Notes: generated from the letters alone by a model not told the origin. A stretch of 39,080 nt of DNA from Hylemonella sp. (GCA_030680575.1 JAUXVI010000032.1:1-39080); one strand, 5' to 3'. Positions 1 through 8,890 are shown, counted from the stretch's first letter. Numbers and translations: made by a program.

Positions 1-60
1 GGGTGGTGGTTGTATTGAGCGGCCTCGCCCACGCGCATTAGAAGGGCAACCGCCTGAGCG

Positions 61-172
61 GCTTCGCCGCTTCCCCCTTCTCTCGCATTGCTGCGCAATC
101 CGGGAAGGGGGACGCCACCAGCGCTGCGGGGCGGCCCTTGCGCGGTGGCCGCTGGCTTTGATCGCTCCAGTT
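61..172. repeat. GC-rich intergenic hairpin repeat (REP-like)
   Basis: A C-rich arm at 72-80 (TCCCCCTTC) is matched by GAAGGGGGA at 104-112, and a smaller ATTGC/GCAAT hairpin lies in the loop. A GC-rich tail with GGCGGCCC and GCGGTGGCC follows. This structure fills the space before the acyl-CoA synthetase and is not coding. It resembles the dispersed hairpin repeats common between genes in Comamonadaceae (recalled, not searched). Bases 1-60 show nothing else recognisable. Confidence 0.5.
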
Positions 173-216
173 TTCAAGGTCGCGCTCAGCGCGCAGCGCA
201 ACGGATCACAGAAGAC

Positions 217-2016
217 ATGACTCTCCCCGACCTCACCCTGCCCCAGATGCTGCGCCAGCAGGCGCAGACCATGCCGGCGCGCATCGCCATTCGCCAGAAG
301 GACTTCGGCATCTGGAAGCCGGTGGACTGGGCCTCCTATTACCAGCGGGCGGCGAACTTTGGCCTTGGGCTGCGCGCGCTCGGCCTGCCGACCGGCGGCC
401 ACGTTGGCGTGATTTCGGAAAACCGCATCGAGTGGGTGCTGGCGCAGATGGGTGCTGGGTTGACCGGTGCCGTCACGGTGGGCGTCTACCCGACCAGCCC
501 CACGCCCGAGGTGGCTTACGTGGTGGGCCACGCCGACATTGAGGTCATGGTCTGCGAAGACCAGGAGCAGACCGACAAGGTGCTGGCCGCGCTGGACGAA
601 CTGCCGCGGTTGCGCCGCATTGTCGTGATGGAGACCAAAGGTCTGCGCAGCTTCGCGCCTGAGATGCGCCAGTTGATCTCCACCTTCGACGAGGTCGAGC
701 AGCTCGGCGCCGCCAGCGGCAACGGAGCCCTGATCGACGAAGCCCTGGCACAGCAGACGCTGGACGACATCGGCCTGATGATCTACACCTCGGGCTCCAC
801 CGGCAAGCCCAAGGGCGCCATGATTTCCTACCGCAACATCCGCGGCGTGGTGCCCGGCATCGTGGAGCGACTCGGCCTGTCGGCCGACACCACCCACCTG
901 TCATACCTGCCGCTGTGCCACGTGGCCGAACAGATGCTGACCACCTTCGTGCCCGTCTATGTCGGCTCGCAGGTGAACTTCGGCGAGTCCATCCGCACCG
1001 TACAGGAGGACCTGCGCGAGGTGGCCCCCACCATGTTCCTGGGCGTGCCGCGCATCTGGGAAAAGATGCACGCGGCCATCAGCATCAAGCTGCAGGAAAC
1101 CGGCGGTCTGCGTCGTGCCCTGTTCCGCTGGGCCTACGCGGCTTGTGCGGGCTTGGCCGAGAAGCCACGCAACACCTGGCGCCTGAGCGACAGAGCCGCT
1201 TACTTCCTCAGTTACTGGGCCATCTTCCGCTCATTGCAGAACTTCATCGGCCTGCGCAAAGCGCAAGTCGCGCTCACGGGGGCGGCACCCATTCCGCCCG
1301 ACGTGGTGCGCTTCTTCCGCGTGCTGGGCGTTCCGCTGGTGGAGGTGTATGGCCTGACCGAATCGACCGGCATGGTCACCGGCCACCGCCGCGACGAGGT
1401 GATCGTCGGCACGGTGGGCGTGCCCATCATCGGCGTGGAGCACCGCATCGGCCCCGATGGCGAGTTGCTGCTGCGAGGCGACATGGTGTTTGCCGGCTAC
1501 TACAAGAGTCCGGAAGCCACCGCCAGCAGCATCCGCAACGGCTGGCTGCACACCGGCGATGTGGTGCGCGATGAGCAGGGCCAGCTCAAGATCGTCGACC
1601 GCCTCAAGGACATCATGATCACTGCCGGCGGCAAGAACCTCACACCGTCGGAAATCGAGAACACGATGAAGGGCAGCCCGTTCATCAAGGAATGCATCAT
1701 CGTCGCCGAAGGGCGAAAGTTCGTCGGCGCCCTGGTGCAGATCGACCTGGAAACCGTGGGCAAGTGGGCCGAGGCGCGCCGCATCCCGTTCACGCATTTC
1801 CGCTCGCTGGTTGAAACCCCGCAGGTACGTGAGCTGATTCAGGCCGAAATCGACAAGGGAAATGAGCGTCTGGCCCAGGTCTCGCAGATCCGCAAGTTCC
1901 ACCTGCTGACCAAGGAGCTCGACCATGACGACGGTGAAGTCACCGCCACCATGAAAGTGCGCCGTTCCAGTATCTACAAAACCTACGCGGTGGAAATCGA
2001 AGCCTTGTACCGTTGA
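217..2016 (+). CDS. Long-chain acyl-CoA synthetase (AMP-forming, FadD-like)
   Basis: This 599-residue enzyme should activate a fatty or other carboxylic acid to its CoA ester through an acyl-adenylate. The adenylate-forming P-loop (YTSGSTGKPKGA) is at about residues 190-201. Downstream are VYGLTEST, GWLHTGD and the hinge DRLKDIMITAGGKN, which carries the conserved Asp, Arg and Lys of this superfamily. The region between the P-loop and VYGLTE fits long-chain ligases such as FACL/FAA rather than acetyl-CoA synthetase. The open frame extends upstream to 88, but that part lies in a hairpin repeat. The ATG at 217 starts the MTLPDLTLPQ sequence expected of the family and is preferred. A thiolase follows on the same strand after 132 bp, which suggests fatty acid or aromatic acid breakdown. 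The exact substrate cannot be told. Confidence 0.9.
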   Translation: MTLPDLTLPQMLRQQAQTMPARIAIRQKDFGIWKPVDWASYYQRAANFGLGLRALGLPTGGHVGVISENRIEWVLAQMGAGLTGAVTVGVYPTSPTPEVAYVVGHADIEVMVCEDQEQTDKVLAALDELPRLRRIVVMETKGLRSFAPEMRQLISTFDEVEQLGAASGNGALIDEALAQQTLDDIGLMIYTSGSTGKPKGAMISYRNIRGVVPGIVERLGLSADTTHLSYLPLCHVAEQMLTTFVPVYVGSQVNFGESIRTVQEDLREVAPTMFLGVPRIWEKMHAAISIKLQETGGLRRALFRWAYAACAGLAEKPRNTWRLSDRAAYFLSYWAIFRSLQNFIGLRKAQVALTGAAPIPPDVVRFFRVLGVPLVEVYGLTESTGMVTGHRRDEVIVGTVGVPIIGVEHRIGPDGELLLRGDMVFAGYYKSPEATASSIRNGWLHTGDVVRDEQGQLKIVDRLKDIMITAGGKNLTPSEIENTMKGSPFIKECIIVAEGRKFVGALVQIDLETVGKWAEARRIPFTHFRSLVETPQVRELIQAEIDKGNERLAQVSQIRKFHLLTKELDHDDGEVTATMKVRRSSIYKTYAVEIEALYR

Positions 2017-2033
2017 ACCTGCGACGGGCCGTC

Positions 2034-2052
2034 TTTGGGCAATGCGCCCAAA
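2034..2052 (+). terminator. Short hairpin after the acyl-CoA synthetase
   Basis: TTTGGGC and GCCCAAA form a perfect 7-bp stem with a 5-nt loop, 17 bases after the upstream stop codon. There is no following T-run, so at best it is a weak or Rho-assisted terminator or an mRNA-stabilising hairpin. Confidence 0.35.
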
Positions 2053-2148
2053 CCGCAGATTTTCGTGCCGGCATCGACGCCTTCTTCACCCAACAGCCGG
2101 CACAATTCAGGGGTGACTGACATTGACTTGCCTACAGGAGAACTTCCC

Positions 2149-3333
2149 ATGACCCAGCGCGACATTTTCGTCGTCGGCACCGCCCGCACCGCCATCGGCA
2201 CCTTCGGCGGTGCACTCAAAGACGTGCCCAACACCCAACTCGCCACCACCGCTGTGCGCACCGCCATCGAACGCAGTGGCGTGGCACCCGATGCCATTGG
2301 CCATGTGGTGATGGGCAATGTGATTCCCACCGACACGAAGGACGCCTATCTGAGCCGCGTCGCCGCCATCGATGCCGGCTGCCCAATCGAGACCCCCGCC
2401 TTCAACGTCAACCGTTTGTGCGGCTCGGGCCTGCAGGCCATCGTTTCGGCCGCGCAAGCTATTGCCCTGGGCGACTGCGACATCGCCATCGGCGGCGGCT
2501 CCGAATCAATGAGCCGCGGCCCCTACTTCGATACCTCGGCGCGTTATGGCATGCGCATGGGTGACGCCACATTGGTGGACTACATGCTGGGCATCCTGCA
2601 TGACCCGTGGGAAAAGATGCACATGGGTGTCACGGCCGAGAACGTGGCCGCGCGCTACGGCATTTCGCGCGAGCAGCAGGATGCATTGGCCGCCGAAAGC
2701 CATCGCCGTGCGGCCGCCGCCATTGCCGAGGGTCGCTTCAAGGAACAGATCGTGCCGGTGGAGGTGAAGACCCGCAAAGGTGTTGTGCTGTTCGACACCG
2801 ATGAACACGTGCGTGCCGACACCACGGTCGAGACGCTGGCCAAGATGAAACCGGCCTTCAAGAAGGATGGTCTGGTCACGGCCGGCAATGCCTCCGGCAT
2901 CAACGATGGCGCAGGCGCCGTGGTGCTGGCCGCCGGCAGCCGCGTGCAAGCACTCGGCCTCAAGCCGCTGGCGCGTCTGGTCGGCTACGCCCACGCCGGT
3001 GTCGACCCGGCCTACATGGGCATTGGTCCGATTCCGGCCACGCGCAAGGTGCTGGAACGTACCGGACTGAAGGTCAGCGACCTCGACGTCATCGAGGCCA
3101 ATGAGGCCTTCGCCGCCCAGGCCTGCGCCGTCATCAAGGAACTGGGCTTCGACCCGGCCAAGGTGAACCCGAATGGCTCAGGCATCTCGCTCGGCCACCC
3201 GGTGGGCGCCACTGGCGCCATCATCACCACCAAGGCCATTGCCGAGTTGCACCGCACTGGCGGCCGCTACGCCCTGGTCACGCTGTGCATCGGTGGCGGG
3301 CAAGGCATTGCGGCGATCTTCGAACGGGTGTAA
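2149..3333 (+). CDS. bktB: Acetyl-CoA acetyltransferase / beta-ketothiolase (BktB-like)
   Basis: This is a 394-residue thiolase that condenses or cleaves beta-ketoacyl-CoA. The catalytic set is visible: the nucleophile Cys91 in NRLCGSG, His350 in GHPVGATG and Cys380 in TLCIGGGQG. The length is typical of the family. From memory the sequence follows Cupriavidus necator BktB closely, including IGTFGG, NRLCGSGLQAIVSAAQ and the IAAIFER end, so broad-chain ketothiolase is the best guess. PhaA- or PaaJ-type roles cannot be excluded. The open frame reaches back to 2035, but the ATG at 2149 has an AGGAG site 8-9 bases upstream and begins the conserved N-terminus. It probably works with the acyl-CoA synthetase just upstream; no hydratase or dehydrogenase is adjacent. 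Confidence 0.92.
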   Translation: MTQRDIFVVGTARTAIGTFGGALKDVPNTQLATTAVRTAIERSGVAPDAIGHVVMGNVIPTDTKDAYLSRVAAIDAGCPIETPAFNVNRLCGSGLQAIVSAAQAIALGDCDIAIGGGSESMSRGPYFDTSARYGMRMGDATLVDYMLGILHDPWEKMHMGVTAENVAARYGISREQQDALAAESHRRAAAAIAEGRFKEQIVPVEVKTRKGVVLFDTDEHVRADTTVETLAKMKPAFKKDGLVTAGNASGINDGAGAVVLAAGSRVQALGLKPLARLVGYAHAGVDPAYMGIGPIPATRKVLERTGLKVSDLDVIEANEAFAAQACAVIKELGFDPAKVNPNGSGISLGHPVGATGAIITTKAIAELHRTGGRYALVTLCIGGGQGIAAIFERV

Positions 3334-3360
3334 CTCCCGCCGGCCACGCGGACGGCCTTC

Positions 3361-4266
3361 TCAGGCGGCCCGCTGCCACCACCAGCCGACGTAGCCCAGC
3401 GCGAGCAAGAAACAGGTCAACTGGCAGGCTGCCAGCCACAGGAAGCGGCGTGCCAGTTTTTCCGGGGCATGGTTGCTGATCAGGAACAGGCCCGCCGGCG
3501 GATGGCGGACCAGATGCAGGTCCGGCTGCTGGCGCAGTTCACGGTGCCGCTTCTCGGTCTCATGCTGGGCCATCCGGCGCACCAGCGCCCACTCGCGTTG
3601 ATCGATCTGTCCATCATGGTCAAGATCGAAACGGCGCAGCAAGGCTGCCTGATCCCGCTTCCACTCAGCCAGCAACGCCTTGACGTCAGCACTGGCATCC
3701 AGGCCCTGGCTGGCGTGCTGGGTGACAAAGTTGCCCAGCACATAGACCTTGTCCTGCGGTCGCAAGGTCCACTCGACATAGCGGCAGTCGCCGTCATTCC
3801 AGCGTTTGCGATGATGCGTCAAGATTTCAGCGCCTTCCGGATCAACCAGACACTGGCCGCTGCCATCATTGAGCACGAAGCAGGTGTGGCTTTCTGCCTG
3901 TTCCAGCAGTTCCCACTCGTCATTGTTTTTTTTCTGTTCGACCTGGTAGCGATACCACAGGCAGGGCACACCCGTCAGCGGTGAATGCAGGGGATTGATG
4001 TCCAATGGCAGGCCCTGCCCTTGCAACTCCACATAACCTTGGGCGGCTGTGGCAATACGAGAGGTCGGGGTGCCCGTGATGGCGTGGCGCCGGCGCAAAA
4101 GCGCCACCCAGGACAGCAAAGCCAGTACAGCAATGCCGCCCAGACAGAAGAGCCAGGCCTCGCGTTGGCCGAGCTTCCATGCCACCGCCAACAACGCCAA
4201 CTGCATGATGGCGACACCGGCGTACACCGATGTCCCCAGCAGGCCGGAAGTCGTCATCAGGACCAT
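3361..4266 (-). CDS. GIDE-family membrane protein with an EF-hand
   Basis: This 301-residue protein has two membrane segments at about residues 9-33 and 39-57, a soluble middle region and a third membrane segment at about 274-295. The soluble region has the pattern of the bacterial GIDE (E3 ubiquitin ligase-like) family: a PLTGVPCLWYRYQVE motif and a DP-G-AEI strand. Homologues are commonly encoded beside LemA, as here. At about residues 214-225 is a canonical EF-hand loop, DLDHDGQIDQRE, with acidic residues at positions 1, 3, 5, 9 and 12 and Gly at 6, so Ca2+ binding is plausible. The frame opens at 4452 inside lemA. The ATG at 4266, after the lemA stop, is chosen; ATG 4257 is an alternative and neither has a clear ribosome site. 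The ubiquitin-ligase name is historical, since no RING domain is visible. Confidence 0.75.
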   Translation of the reverse strand: MVLMTTSGLLGTSVYAGVAIMQLALLAVAWKLGQREAWLFCLGGIAVLALLSWVALLRRRHAITGTPTSRIATAAQGYVELQGQGLPLDINPLHSPLTGVPCLWYRYQVEQKKNNDEWELLEQAESHTCFVLNDGSGQCLVDPEGAEILTHHRKRWNDGDCRYVEWTLRPQDKVYVLGNFVTQHASQGLDASADVKALLAEWKRDQAALLRRFDLDHDGQIDQREWALVRRMAQHETEKRHRELRQQPDLHLVRHPPAGLFLISNHAPEKLARRFLWLAACQLTCFLLALGYVGWWWQRAA

Positions 4267-4294
4267 GGCAGGACGCGGGCGGCGCCGAGCGCCG

Positions 4295-4867
4295 TCAGTT
4301 GAACAGCTGGCGCAGATCGACGTCCTGTTTCTCACTGTCAGCGAATTCAAGCAGGGGCTGGTGCTTGAAGTTGAAGAGACGAGCGATGATCGTGTCCGGA
4401 ACGGAATCCACCCGCACATTGCTGAGGTTGACGGATTCGTTGTAGAGCTCACGTCGATCGGCGATCAGGCTTTCCAGCCCGCTGATGCGCTGCTGCAGTT
4501 GCATGAAATGCTCGTTCGACTTGAGCTCGGGATAGGCCTCGGCCACCGCAAAAATCTGCCCGAGCCCGGCACGCAGGGCGCCTTCGGCCCGACTCAGTGC
4601 CGGTACGTCATGCTGCTCACGGGCCGTTTGCACACGACTGCGCGCCTCGATCACCGCCTGCAGCGTGCTCTGCTCAAACTGTTTGTACTGTTTGCAAACC
4701 TCGACCAGCTTGGGCAACTCGTCATGCCGCTGCTTGAGCGCCACATCGATATTGGCCCAGGCCTTGGCCACGTTGTGCTTGAGCTGCACCAAGCCGTTGT
4801 AGAGCATCACGCTGTAGATCAGCACCACAATCAGTACGCCCCAGAAAATCATGGACCCCGGTGTCAT
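4295..4867 (-). CDS. lemA: LemA family membrane-anchored coiled-coil protein
   Basis: The protein has 190 residues. One N-terminal membrane helix (MIFWGVLIVVLIYSVMLYNG) is followed by a long helical domain with the LemA signature: an LVQLKHNVAKAWANIDVALKQRHDELPKL stretch near residues 27-55 and YNESV near 141. A strong AAGGAGA site lies 7 bases before the ATG. LemA proteins are inner-membrane proteins with the helical part outside or in the periplasm; their molecular role is poorly known. The GIDE-family gene starts 28 bases after the stop on the same strand, and the pair is likely co-transcribed and functionally linked. Confidence 0.9.
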   Translation of the reverse strand: MTPGSMIFWGVLIVVLIYSVMLYNGLVQLKHNVAKAWANIDVALKQRHDELPKLVEVCKQYKQFEQSTLQAVIEARSRVQTAREQHDVPALSRAEGALRAGLGQIFAVAEAYPELKSNEHFMQLQQRISGLESLIADRRELYNESVNLSNVRVDSVPDTIIARLFNFKHQPLLEFADSEKQDVDLRQLFN

Positions 4868-4930
4868 TCGCTCTCCTTACCTGATGAATCGCCACTGATC
4901 ATAAGGGGTCGGCTTGGCGCCCATCCAGAG

Positions 4931-4964
4931 AAAAAGGGCAGGCCTCGCGGCACTGCCCTTTTTT
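4931..4964 (-). terminator. Rho-independent terminator of ahpCF
   Basis: AAAAAGGGCAG and CTGCCCTTTTT form an 11-bp stem around an 11-nt loop, with T-runs on both strands. It lies 16 bases past the ahpF stop and upstream of lemA. It therefore ends ahpF transcription and insulates the lemA promoter. Confidence 0.88.
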
Positions 4965-4979
4965 GTTGCGTTGCCGCGA

Positions 4980-6557
4980 TCAGACCGCCGCGGCCTCGGC
5001 CACCGGTGTGCGGATCAGGTGGTCGAAGGCACTCAGCGCCGCCTTGGCGCCCTCGCCCGCTGCGATCACGATCTGCTTGTAGGGCACCGTGGTGCAGTCG
5101 CCAGCGGCGAACACACCCGGCACATTGGTGTGGCCCTTGGCATCGACCACGATCTCGCCAAAGCGGCTCAACTCCACCGTGCCCTTGAGCCACTCGGTGT
5201 TGGGCACCAGACCGATCTGCACGAACACGCCTTCGAGCTCGACATGTTTCGTCTCGACGCTGACGCGGTCCTTGTAACCCAGGCCGTTCACTCGTGCGCC
5301 GTCACCGGTGATCTCGGTGGTCTGCGCGTTGAGGTGGATGCTCACATTGGGCAGGCTCTTGAGCTTGCTCACCAGCACCGCATCGGCCTTGAGCGCGTCG
5401 GCGAACTCGATCAACGTCACGTGCTGCACAATGCCGGCCAGATCAATCGCCGCTTCCACGCCCGAGTTGCCGCCGCCGATCACCGCGACTCGCTTGCCCT
5501 TGAAGAGAGGGCCGTCGCAGTGCGGGCAATAGGCCACGCCGCGGTTCTTGTAATCCTGCTCGCCCGGCACGTTGACGTTGCGCCAGCGCGCGCCGGTGGA
5601 CAGGATGACACTCTTCGCCTTGAGCACACCGCCATTGGCCATCTGCAGCTCGACCAGACCGCCGGGCTCGCCGGCCGGGATCAGCTTGTCGGCGCGCTGC
5701 AGGTTCATGATGTCCACTTCGTAGTGGCGCACCTGAGCTTCCAGCGCGGCGGCGAACTTGGGGCCGTCGGTCTCCAGCACCGAGATGTAGTTCTCGATCG
5801 CCAGGGTGTCGTTGACCTGGCCACCGAAACGCTCGGCCGCCACACCCACGCGGATACCCTTGCGCGCCGCGTACACGGCCGCTGCGGCACCGGCCGGGCC
5901 GCCACCGACGATCAGCACGTCAAACGGGTCCTTGGCAGTCAGTTTGGCCGCCTCGCGCTCTTCGGACTTGACATCGAGCTTGGCGACGATCTCTTCGACC
6001 GTCATGCGACCGGAGGCGAAGACCTGGCCGTTCAGATAGGTCATGGGCACGGCCATGATCTGGCGCTCGTCGACTTCGGCCTGGAACAGGGCGCCGTCGA
6101 TCACCGTGGTCTGCACGCGCGGGTTGAGGATGGCCATCAGGCTAGCAGCCTGCACCACGTCCGGGCAGTTGTGGCAACTCAAGGACATGTAGACCTCGAA
6201 CTTGAAGTCGCCGTCCAGGGCCTTGATCTGTTCGATGACGTCAGCCTCGACCTTGGGCGGATGGCCGCCGGTCCACAGCAGGGTCAGCACCAGCGAGGTG
6301 AACTCGTGGCCCAGCGGGATGCCGGCAAAACGCACACCGCTGGTCTCGCCTTCGCGGGCGATCACGAAGGATGGCTTGCGCGCATCGCTGCCGCTGTCAT
6401 CGAAGGTGACCTGGTCGGACAGACTGGCGATGTCCTGCAACAGAGCGCGCAGTTCGGCCGAGCTGGCGCCATCGTCGAGCGATGCGATCAGGCGGATCGG
6501 ACGCTGCAGCTTCGCCAAATAGGCCTGCAGCTGTTGCTTCATGGTGTCGTCGAGCAT
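4980..6557 (-). CDS. ahpF: Alkyl hydroperoxide reductase subunit F
   Basis: This 525-residue flavoprotein passes electrons from NAD(P)H to the peroxidase AhpC. The N-terminal tandem thioredoxin fold carries the CHNC disulfide (Cys128/Cys131). The thioredoxin-reductase-like part has the FAD-binding motif [10 protein letters not shown], the active-site CPHC (Cys344/Cys347), a second dinucleotide motif GGGNSG, and the C-terminal FAD contact FAAGDCTT. Both disulfide positions are within one residue of those in E. coli AhpF, so it is full length. ATG 6557 has an AAGGAGA site. The open frame to 6635 runs through the intergenic hairpin and is rejected as the start. It lies 121 bp downstream of ahpC in the same direction, and both are expected to respond to peroxide. 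Confidence 0.97.
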   Translation of the reverse strand: MLDDTMKQQLQAYLAKLQRPIRLIASLDDGASSAELRALLQDIASLSDQVTFDDSGSDARKPSFVIAREGETSGVRFAGIPLGHEFTSLVLTLLWTGGHPPKVEADVIEQIKALDGDFKFEVYMSLSCHNCPDVVQAASLMAILNPRVQTTVIDGALFQAEVDERQIMAVPMTYLNGQVFASGRMTVEEIVAKLDVKSEEREAAKLTAKDPFDVLIVGGGPAGAAAAVYAARKGIRVGVAAERFGGQVNDTLAIENYISVLETDGPKFAAALEAQVRHYEVDIMNLQRADKLIPAGEPGGLVELQMANGGVLKAKSVILSTGARWRNVNVPGEQDYKNRGVAYCPHCDGPLFKGKRVAVIGGGNSGVEAAIDLAGIVQHVTLIEFADALKADAVLVSKLKSLPNVSIHLNAQTTEITGDGARVNGLGYKDRVSVETKHVELEGVFVQIGLVPNTEWLKGTVELSRFGEIVVDAKGHTNVPGVFAAGDCTTVPYKQIVIAAGEGAKAALSAFDHLIRTPVAEAAAV

Positions 6558-6601
6558 GGTTCTCTCCTTGGAGGGTGGTTGGGCAGGCAATGCCGCCGTG
6601 G

Positions 6602-6636
6602 GATGGGCTGTGACCTCACAAGGGTCACAGCCCATC
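6602..6636 (-). other. Perfect 14-bp hairpin between ahpC and ahpF
   Basis: GATGGGCTGTGACC and GGTCACAGCCCATC pair perfectly around a 7-nt loop. No T-run follows on the minus strand, so it is not a standard terminator. Its position between two genes that need different protein amounts suggests mRNA processing, 3' protection of ahpC mRNA or partial attenuation. Confidence 0.75.
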
Positions 6637-6678
6637 GGGCTGCGGTACTGTCAGTTGTCTGACGGTCGCTTGAGAGGC

Positions 6679-7242
6679 TTAGATCTTGCCGACCAGATCC
6701 AGCGACGGGGTCAGAGTCTTGGCGCCTTCGTTCCACTTGGCCGGGCAAACTTGGCCGGGGTTGTTGGCCACGTACTGGGCAGCCTTGAGCTTGCGCAGGG
6801 TTTCCTTGACGTCACGGGCGATGGCGTTGTCATGGACTTCCATGGTCTTGATGGTGCCTTCGGGGTTGATGATGAAGGTACCGCGCAGTGCCAGACCTTC
6901 TTCCGGGATGTGCACGCCGAAAGCGTTGGTCAGCTGGTGCGTCGGGTCGCCAACCAGGGGGAACTTGGCCTTGCCGACGGCGGGCGAAGTCTCATGCCAC
7001 ACCTTGTGCGAGAAGTGGGTGTCGGTCGTCACGATGTAGACCTCGGCACCAGCCTTCTGGAACTCGGCGTAGTTGTCGGCAGCGTCTTCAATCTCGGTCG
7101 GGCAGTTGAAGGTGAAAGCAGCCGGCATGAAGATCAGCACAGACCACTTGCCCTTCAGGCTGGCTTCGGTCACTTCGATGAACTTGCCGTTGTGGAAAGC
7201 GGTGGTCTTGAAAGGCTGGACCTGGGTGTTGATCAGAGACAT
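6679..7242 (-). CDS. ahpC: Alkyl hydroperoxide reductase subunit C (peroxiredoxin)
   Basis: This 187-residue typical 2-Cys peroxiredoxin reduces H2O2 and organic hydroperoxides in the cytoplasm. The peroxidatic Cys47 sits in FTFNCPTE and the resolving Cys166 in GQVCPAKW. Length and both cysteine positions match the AhpC type that pairs with AhpF. It starts with MSLINTQVQPF at ATG 7242. It is the first gene of the ahpCF pair, with a candidate OxyR site and a TATAAT -10 element upstream. Confidence 0.97.
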   Translation of the reverse strand: MSLINTQVQPFKTTAFHNGKFIEVTEASLKGKWSVLIFMPAAFTFNCPTEIEDAADNYAEFQKAGAEVYIVTTDTHFSHKVWHETSPAVGKAKFPLVGDPTHQLTNAFGVHIPEEGLALRGTFIINPEGTIKTMEVHDNAIARDVKETLRKLKAAQYVANNPGQVCPAKWNEGAKTLTPSLDLVGKI

Positions 7243-7307
7243 GAATTAACTCCGTTAGATTGATAAAACTTGGTTATTGAGCCACCGGTTTTTTGAACCG
7301 ATGAAGA

Positions 7308-7347
7308 ATTATAGCTCAAGACTATTAATAATGTTTTTATGTTTTAT
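7308..7347 (-). promoter_or_regulatory. Candidate OxyR site and -10 element of ahpC
   Basis: ATAG-N7-CTAT at 7311-7325 is a perfect half of the OxyR tetrad pattern. The two further tetrads in phase (7333-7336 GTTT, 7344-7347 TTAT) match only partly. On the minus strand, 7308-7313 reads TATAAT, a consensus -10, with no good -35 at 17 bp. That is what an activator-dependent promoter would show. The transcript would have a leader of roughly 60 nt before ahpC. Confidence 0.6.
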
Positions 7348-7350
7348 CTA

Positions 7351-7364
7351 TCCTATCGATAGGA
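7351..7364. promoter_or_regulatory. 14-bp perfect palindrome upstream of ahpC
   Basis: TCCTATCGATAGGA is fully self-complementary and lies in the AT-rich spacer between ahpC and the end of the chromate transporter gene. With the preceding bases it also reads CTAT-N7-ATAG, the inner spacing of an OxyR site. It could be a second regulator site, or chance in a short AT-rich stretch. Confidence 0.4.
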
Positions 7365-7430
7365 AACATATATTGCGCCGCACCATGAGATGCCACATGC
7401 ATCGGATACAGGAGAAGCAATGACTGTTGC

Positions 7431-8786
7431 TCAGACGCCCGCTGTTTTCAGCAGCAGACCCAGCACGGCACACACGGCAATGACGTGCATCACATTGCGT
7501 TGAAAACGCAACAGGGCCACGGCGGCGGCCAGCGCGATCAGGGCCGACACCCCGTCGAACGGCCCGGCATCCCCCTGAGGCCACAAGACGTGGTAACCGA
7601 AGAACAACGCAAGGTTGAGTACCACCCCCACCACGGCCGCCGTGATGGCAGTCAGCGGCGCGGTGAAATTGAGGTCGTTGTGGGTGGATTCGACCAGCGG
7701 ACCGCCAGCCAGAATGAAAACGAAAGAGGGCAGGAAGGTGAACCAGGTCACCAGCGTCGCCGCCAGTGCCCCGGCCAGGAACAGGCTGTCCGGCCCCAGC
7801 AAGGCCTGGCCGTAGCCGCCCACAAAACCGACAAAAGCCACCACCATGATCAAGGGCCCGGGCGTGGTCTCCCCGAGCGCAAGGCCATCGATCATCTGCT
7901 CGGGCGACAGCCAGCCATAGTGACCGACTGCCCCCTGGTAGACGTAAGGCAGCACCGCGTAGGCGCCACCGAATGTCAGCAGCGCGGCCTTGGTGAAAAA
8001 CCACCCCATTTGGGTATAGGCATGGCCCCAGCCCCAGACCAGGGTCAGCACGGCCATCGGCACGGCCCACAGCAAGCCCCCCGTGAGCAGCACCCGCAAC
8101 AGATGCGGCCAACGAAAGCGTGCATGGGCTGGTGCTGGCGTCTCGTCGTCGATCAGGGCTGGCCCATAGGACTTCTCCTTGGGCCCGTGTCCTCCAAGGC
8201 GAAAGCGCCCCGGCGCAATGCGACCACCGACATAACCCACCAGTGCCGCCGCCACCACGATGGCCGGGAACGGCACATTGAGCGCGAAGATGGCGACAAA
8301 GGAGGCCGCCGCAATGGCCCACAACGCGCTATTTTTAAGCGCGCGCGAACCAATCCGCCAGGCCGCCTGCAGCACGATGGCCGTCACCGCCGGTTTGATG
8401 CCGTAGAACAGGCCGGCCACCAGCGGCGTTTGGCCATAGGCGATGTAAAGCCAGGACAGTGCGACGAGGATGAAAAGCGAGGGCAGCACAAACAGCACGC
8501 CGGCCACGATGCCACCCCAGGTGCGGTGCAGCAACCAGCCGATGTAGGTGGCCAGTTGCTGCGCCTCCGGCCCGGGCAAGAGCATGCAGTAGTTGAGCGC
8601 ATGCAGAAAGCGCCGTTCGGAAATCCAGTGCCGGCGTTCGACCAGTTCCTGGTGCATGACGGCAATCTGCCCAGCCGGCCCGCCAAAACTGATGAAACCG
8701 AGTTTGAGCCAGAAGTAGAACGCCTCGCGAAAGCTCACGGCGGAAGGGGCGGAAGGCTCGGACGAGGGTGAAGAGGGAAGGGTCAT
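7431..8786 (-). CDS. chrA: Chromate transporter, long-chain CHR family
   Basis: The protein has 451 residues, is highly hydrophobic, and consists of two homologous CHR halves. The N-terminal half has LGFISFGGPAGQIAVMH and MLLPGPEAQQLATYIGW. The C-terminal half has LTFGGAYAVLPYVYQ and LGETTPGPLIMVVAFVG. These are the signatures of ChrA, an inner-membrane exporter of chromate. Chromate is a sulfate analogue and a strong oxidant, so the position next to ahpCF may be meaningful. No ChrB regulator gene is nearby. The ATG at 8786 precedes a short polar Ser/Pro-rich N-terminus. The gene is divergent from the YdcF-type gene. Confidence 0.93.
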   Translation of the reverse strand: MTLPSSPSSEPSAPSAVSFREAFYFWLKLGFISFGGPAGQIAVMHQELVERRHWISERRFLHALNYCMLLPGPEAQQLATYIGWLLHRTWGGIVAGVLFVLPSLFILVALSWLYIAYGQTPLVAGLFYGIKPAVTAIVLQAAWRIGSRALKNSALWAIAAASFVAIFALNVPFPAIVVAAALVGYVGGRIAPGRFRLGGHGPKEKSYGPALIDDETPAPAHARFRWPHLLRVLLTGGLLWAVPMAVLTLVWGWGHAYTQMGWFFTKAALLTFGGAYAVLPYVYQGAVGHYGWLSPEQMIDGLALGETTPGPLIMVVAFVGFVGGYGQALLGPDSLFLAGALAATLVTWFTFLPSFVFILAGGPLVESTHNDLNFTAPLTAITAAVVGVVLNLALFFGYHVLWPQGDAGPFDGVSALIALAAAVALLRFQRNVMHVIAVCAVLGLLLKTAGV

Positions 8787-8890
8787 GCCGAATCAGGGCT
8801 TGTAATGGCTCATCTTGATCTTGAAGTCTGTAGCCCATCATAGCCAGCACCGTGCTGCCGGTGCGACAAATCCGGCGACAATCCTGCCTC

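Noticed and set aside
4914..6662. A 582-codon plus-strand frame opposite ahpF
   Set aside because: A shadow of ahpF; it also crosses the ahpF terminator and the intergenic hairpin.
7485..8771. A 428-codon plus-strand frame opposite the chromate transporter
   Set aside because: Its composition is rich in Gln, His, Arg and Gly without motifs; the minus strand encodes a full ChrA.
8847..8864. GCACCG-N6-CGGTGC inverted repeat between chrA and the YdcF-type gene as an operator
   Set aside because: Six-base arms in GC-rich sequence arise easily by chance and no regulator gene is near.
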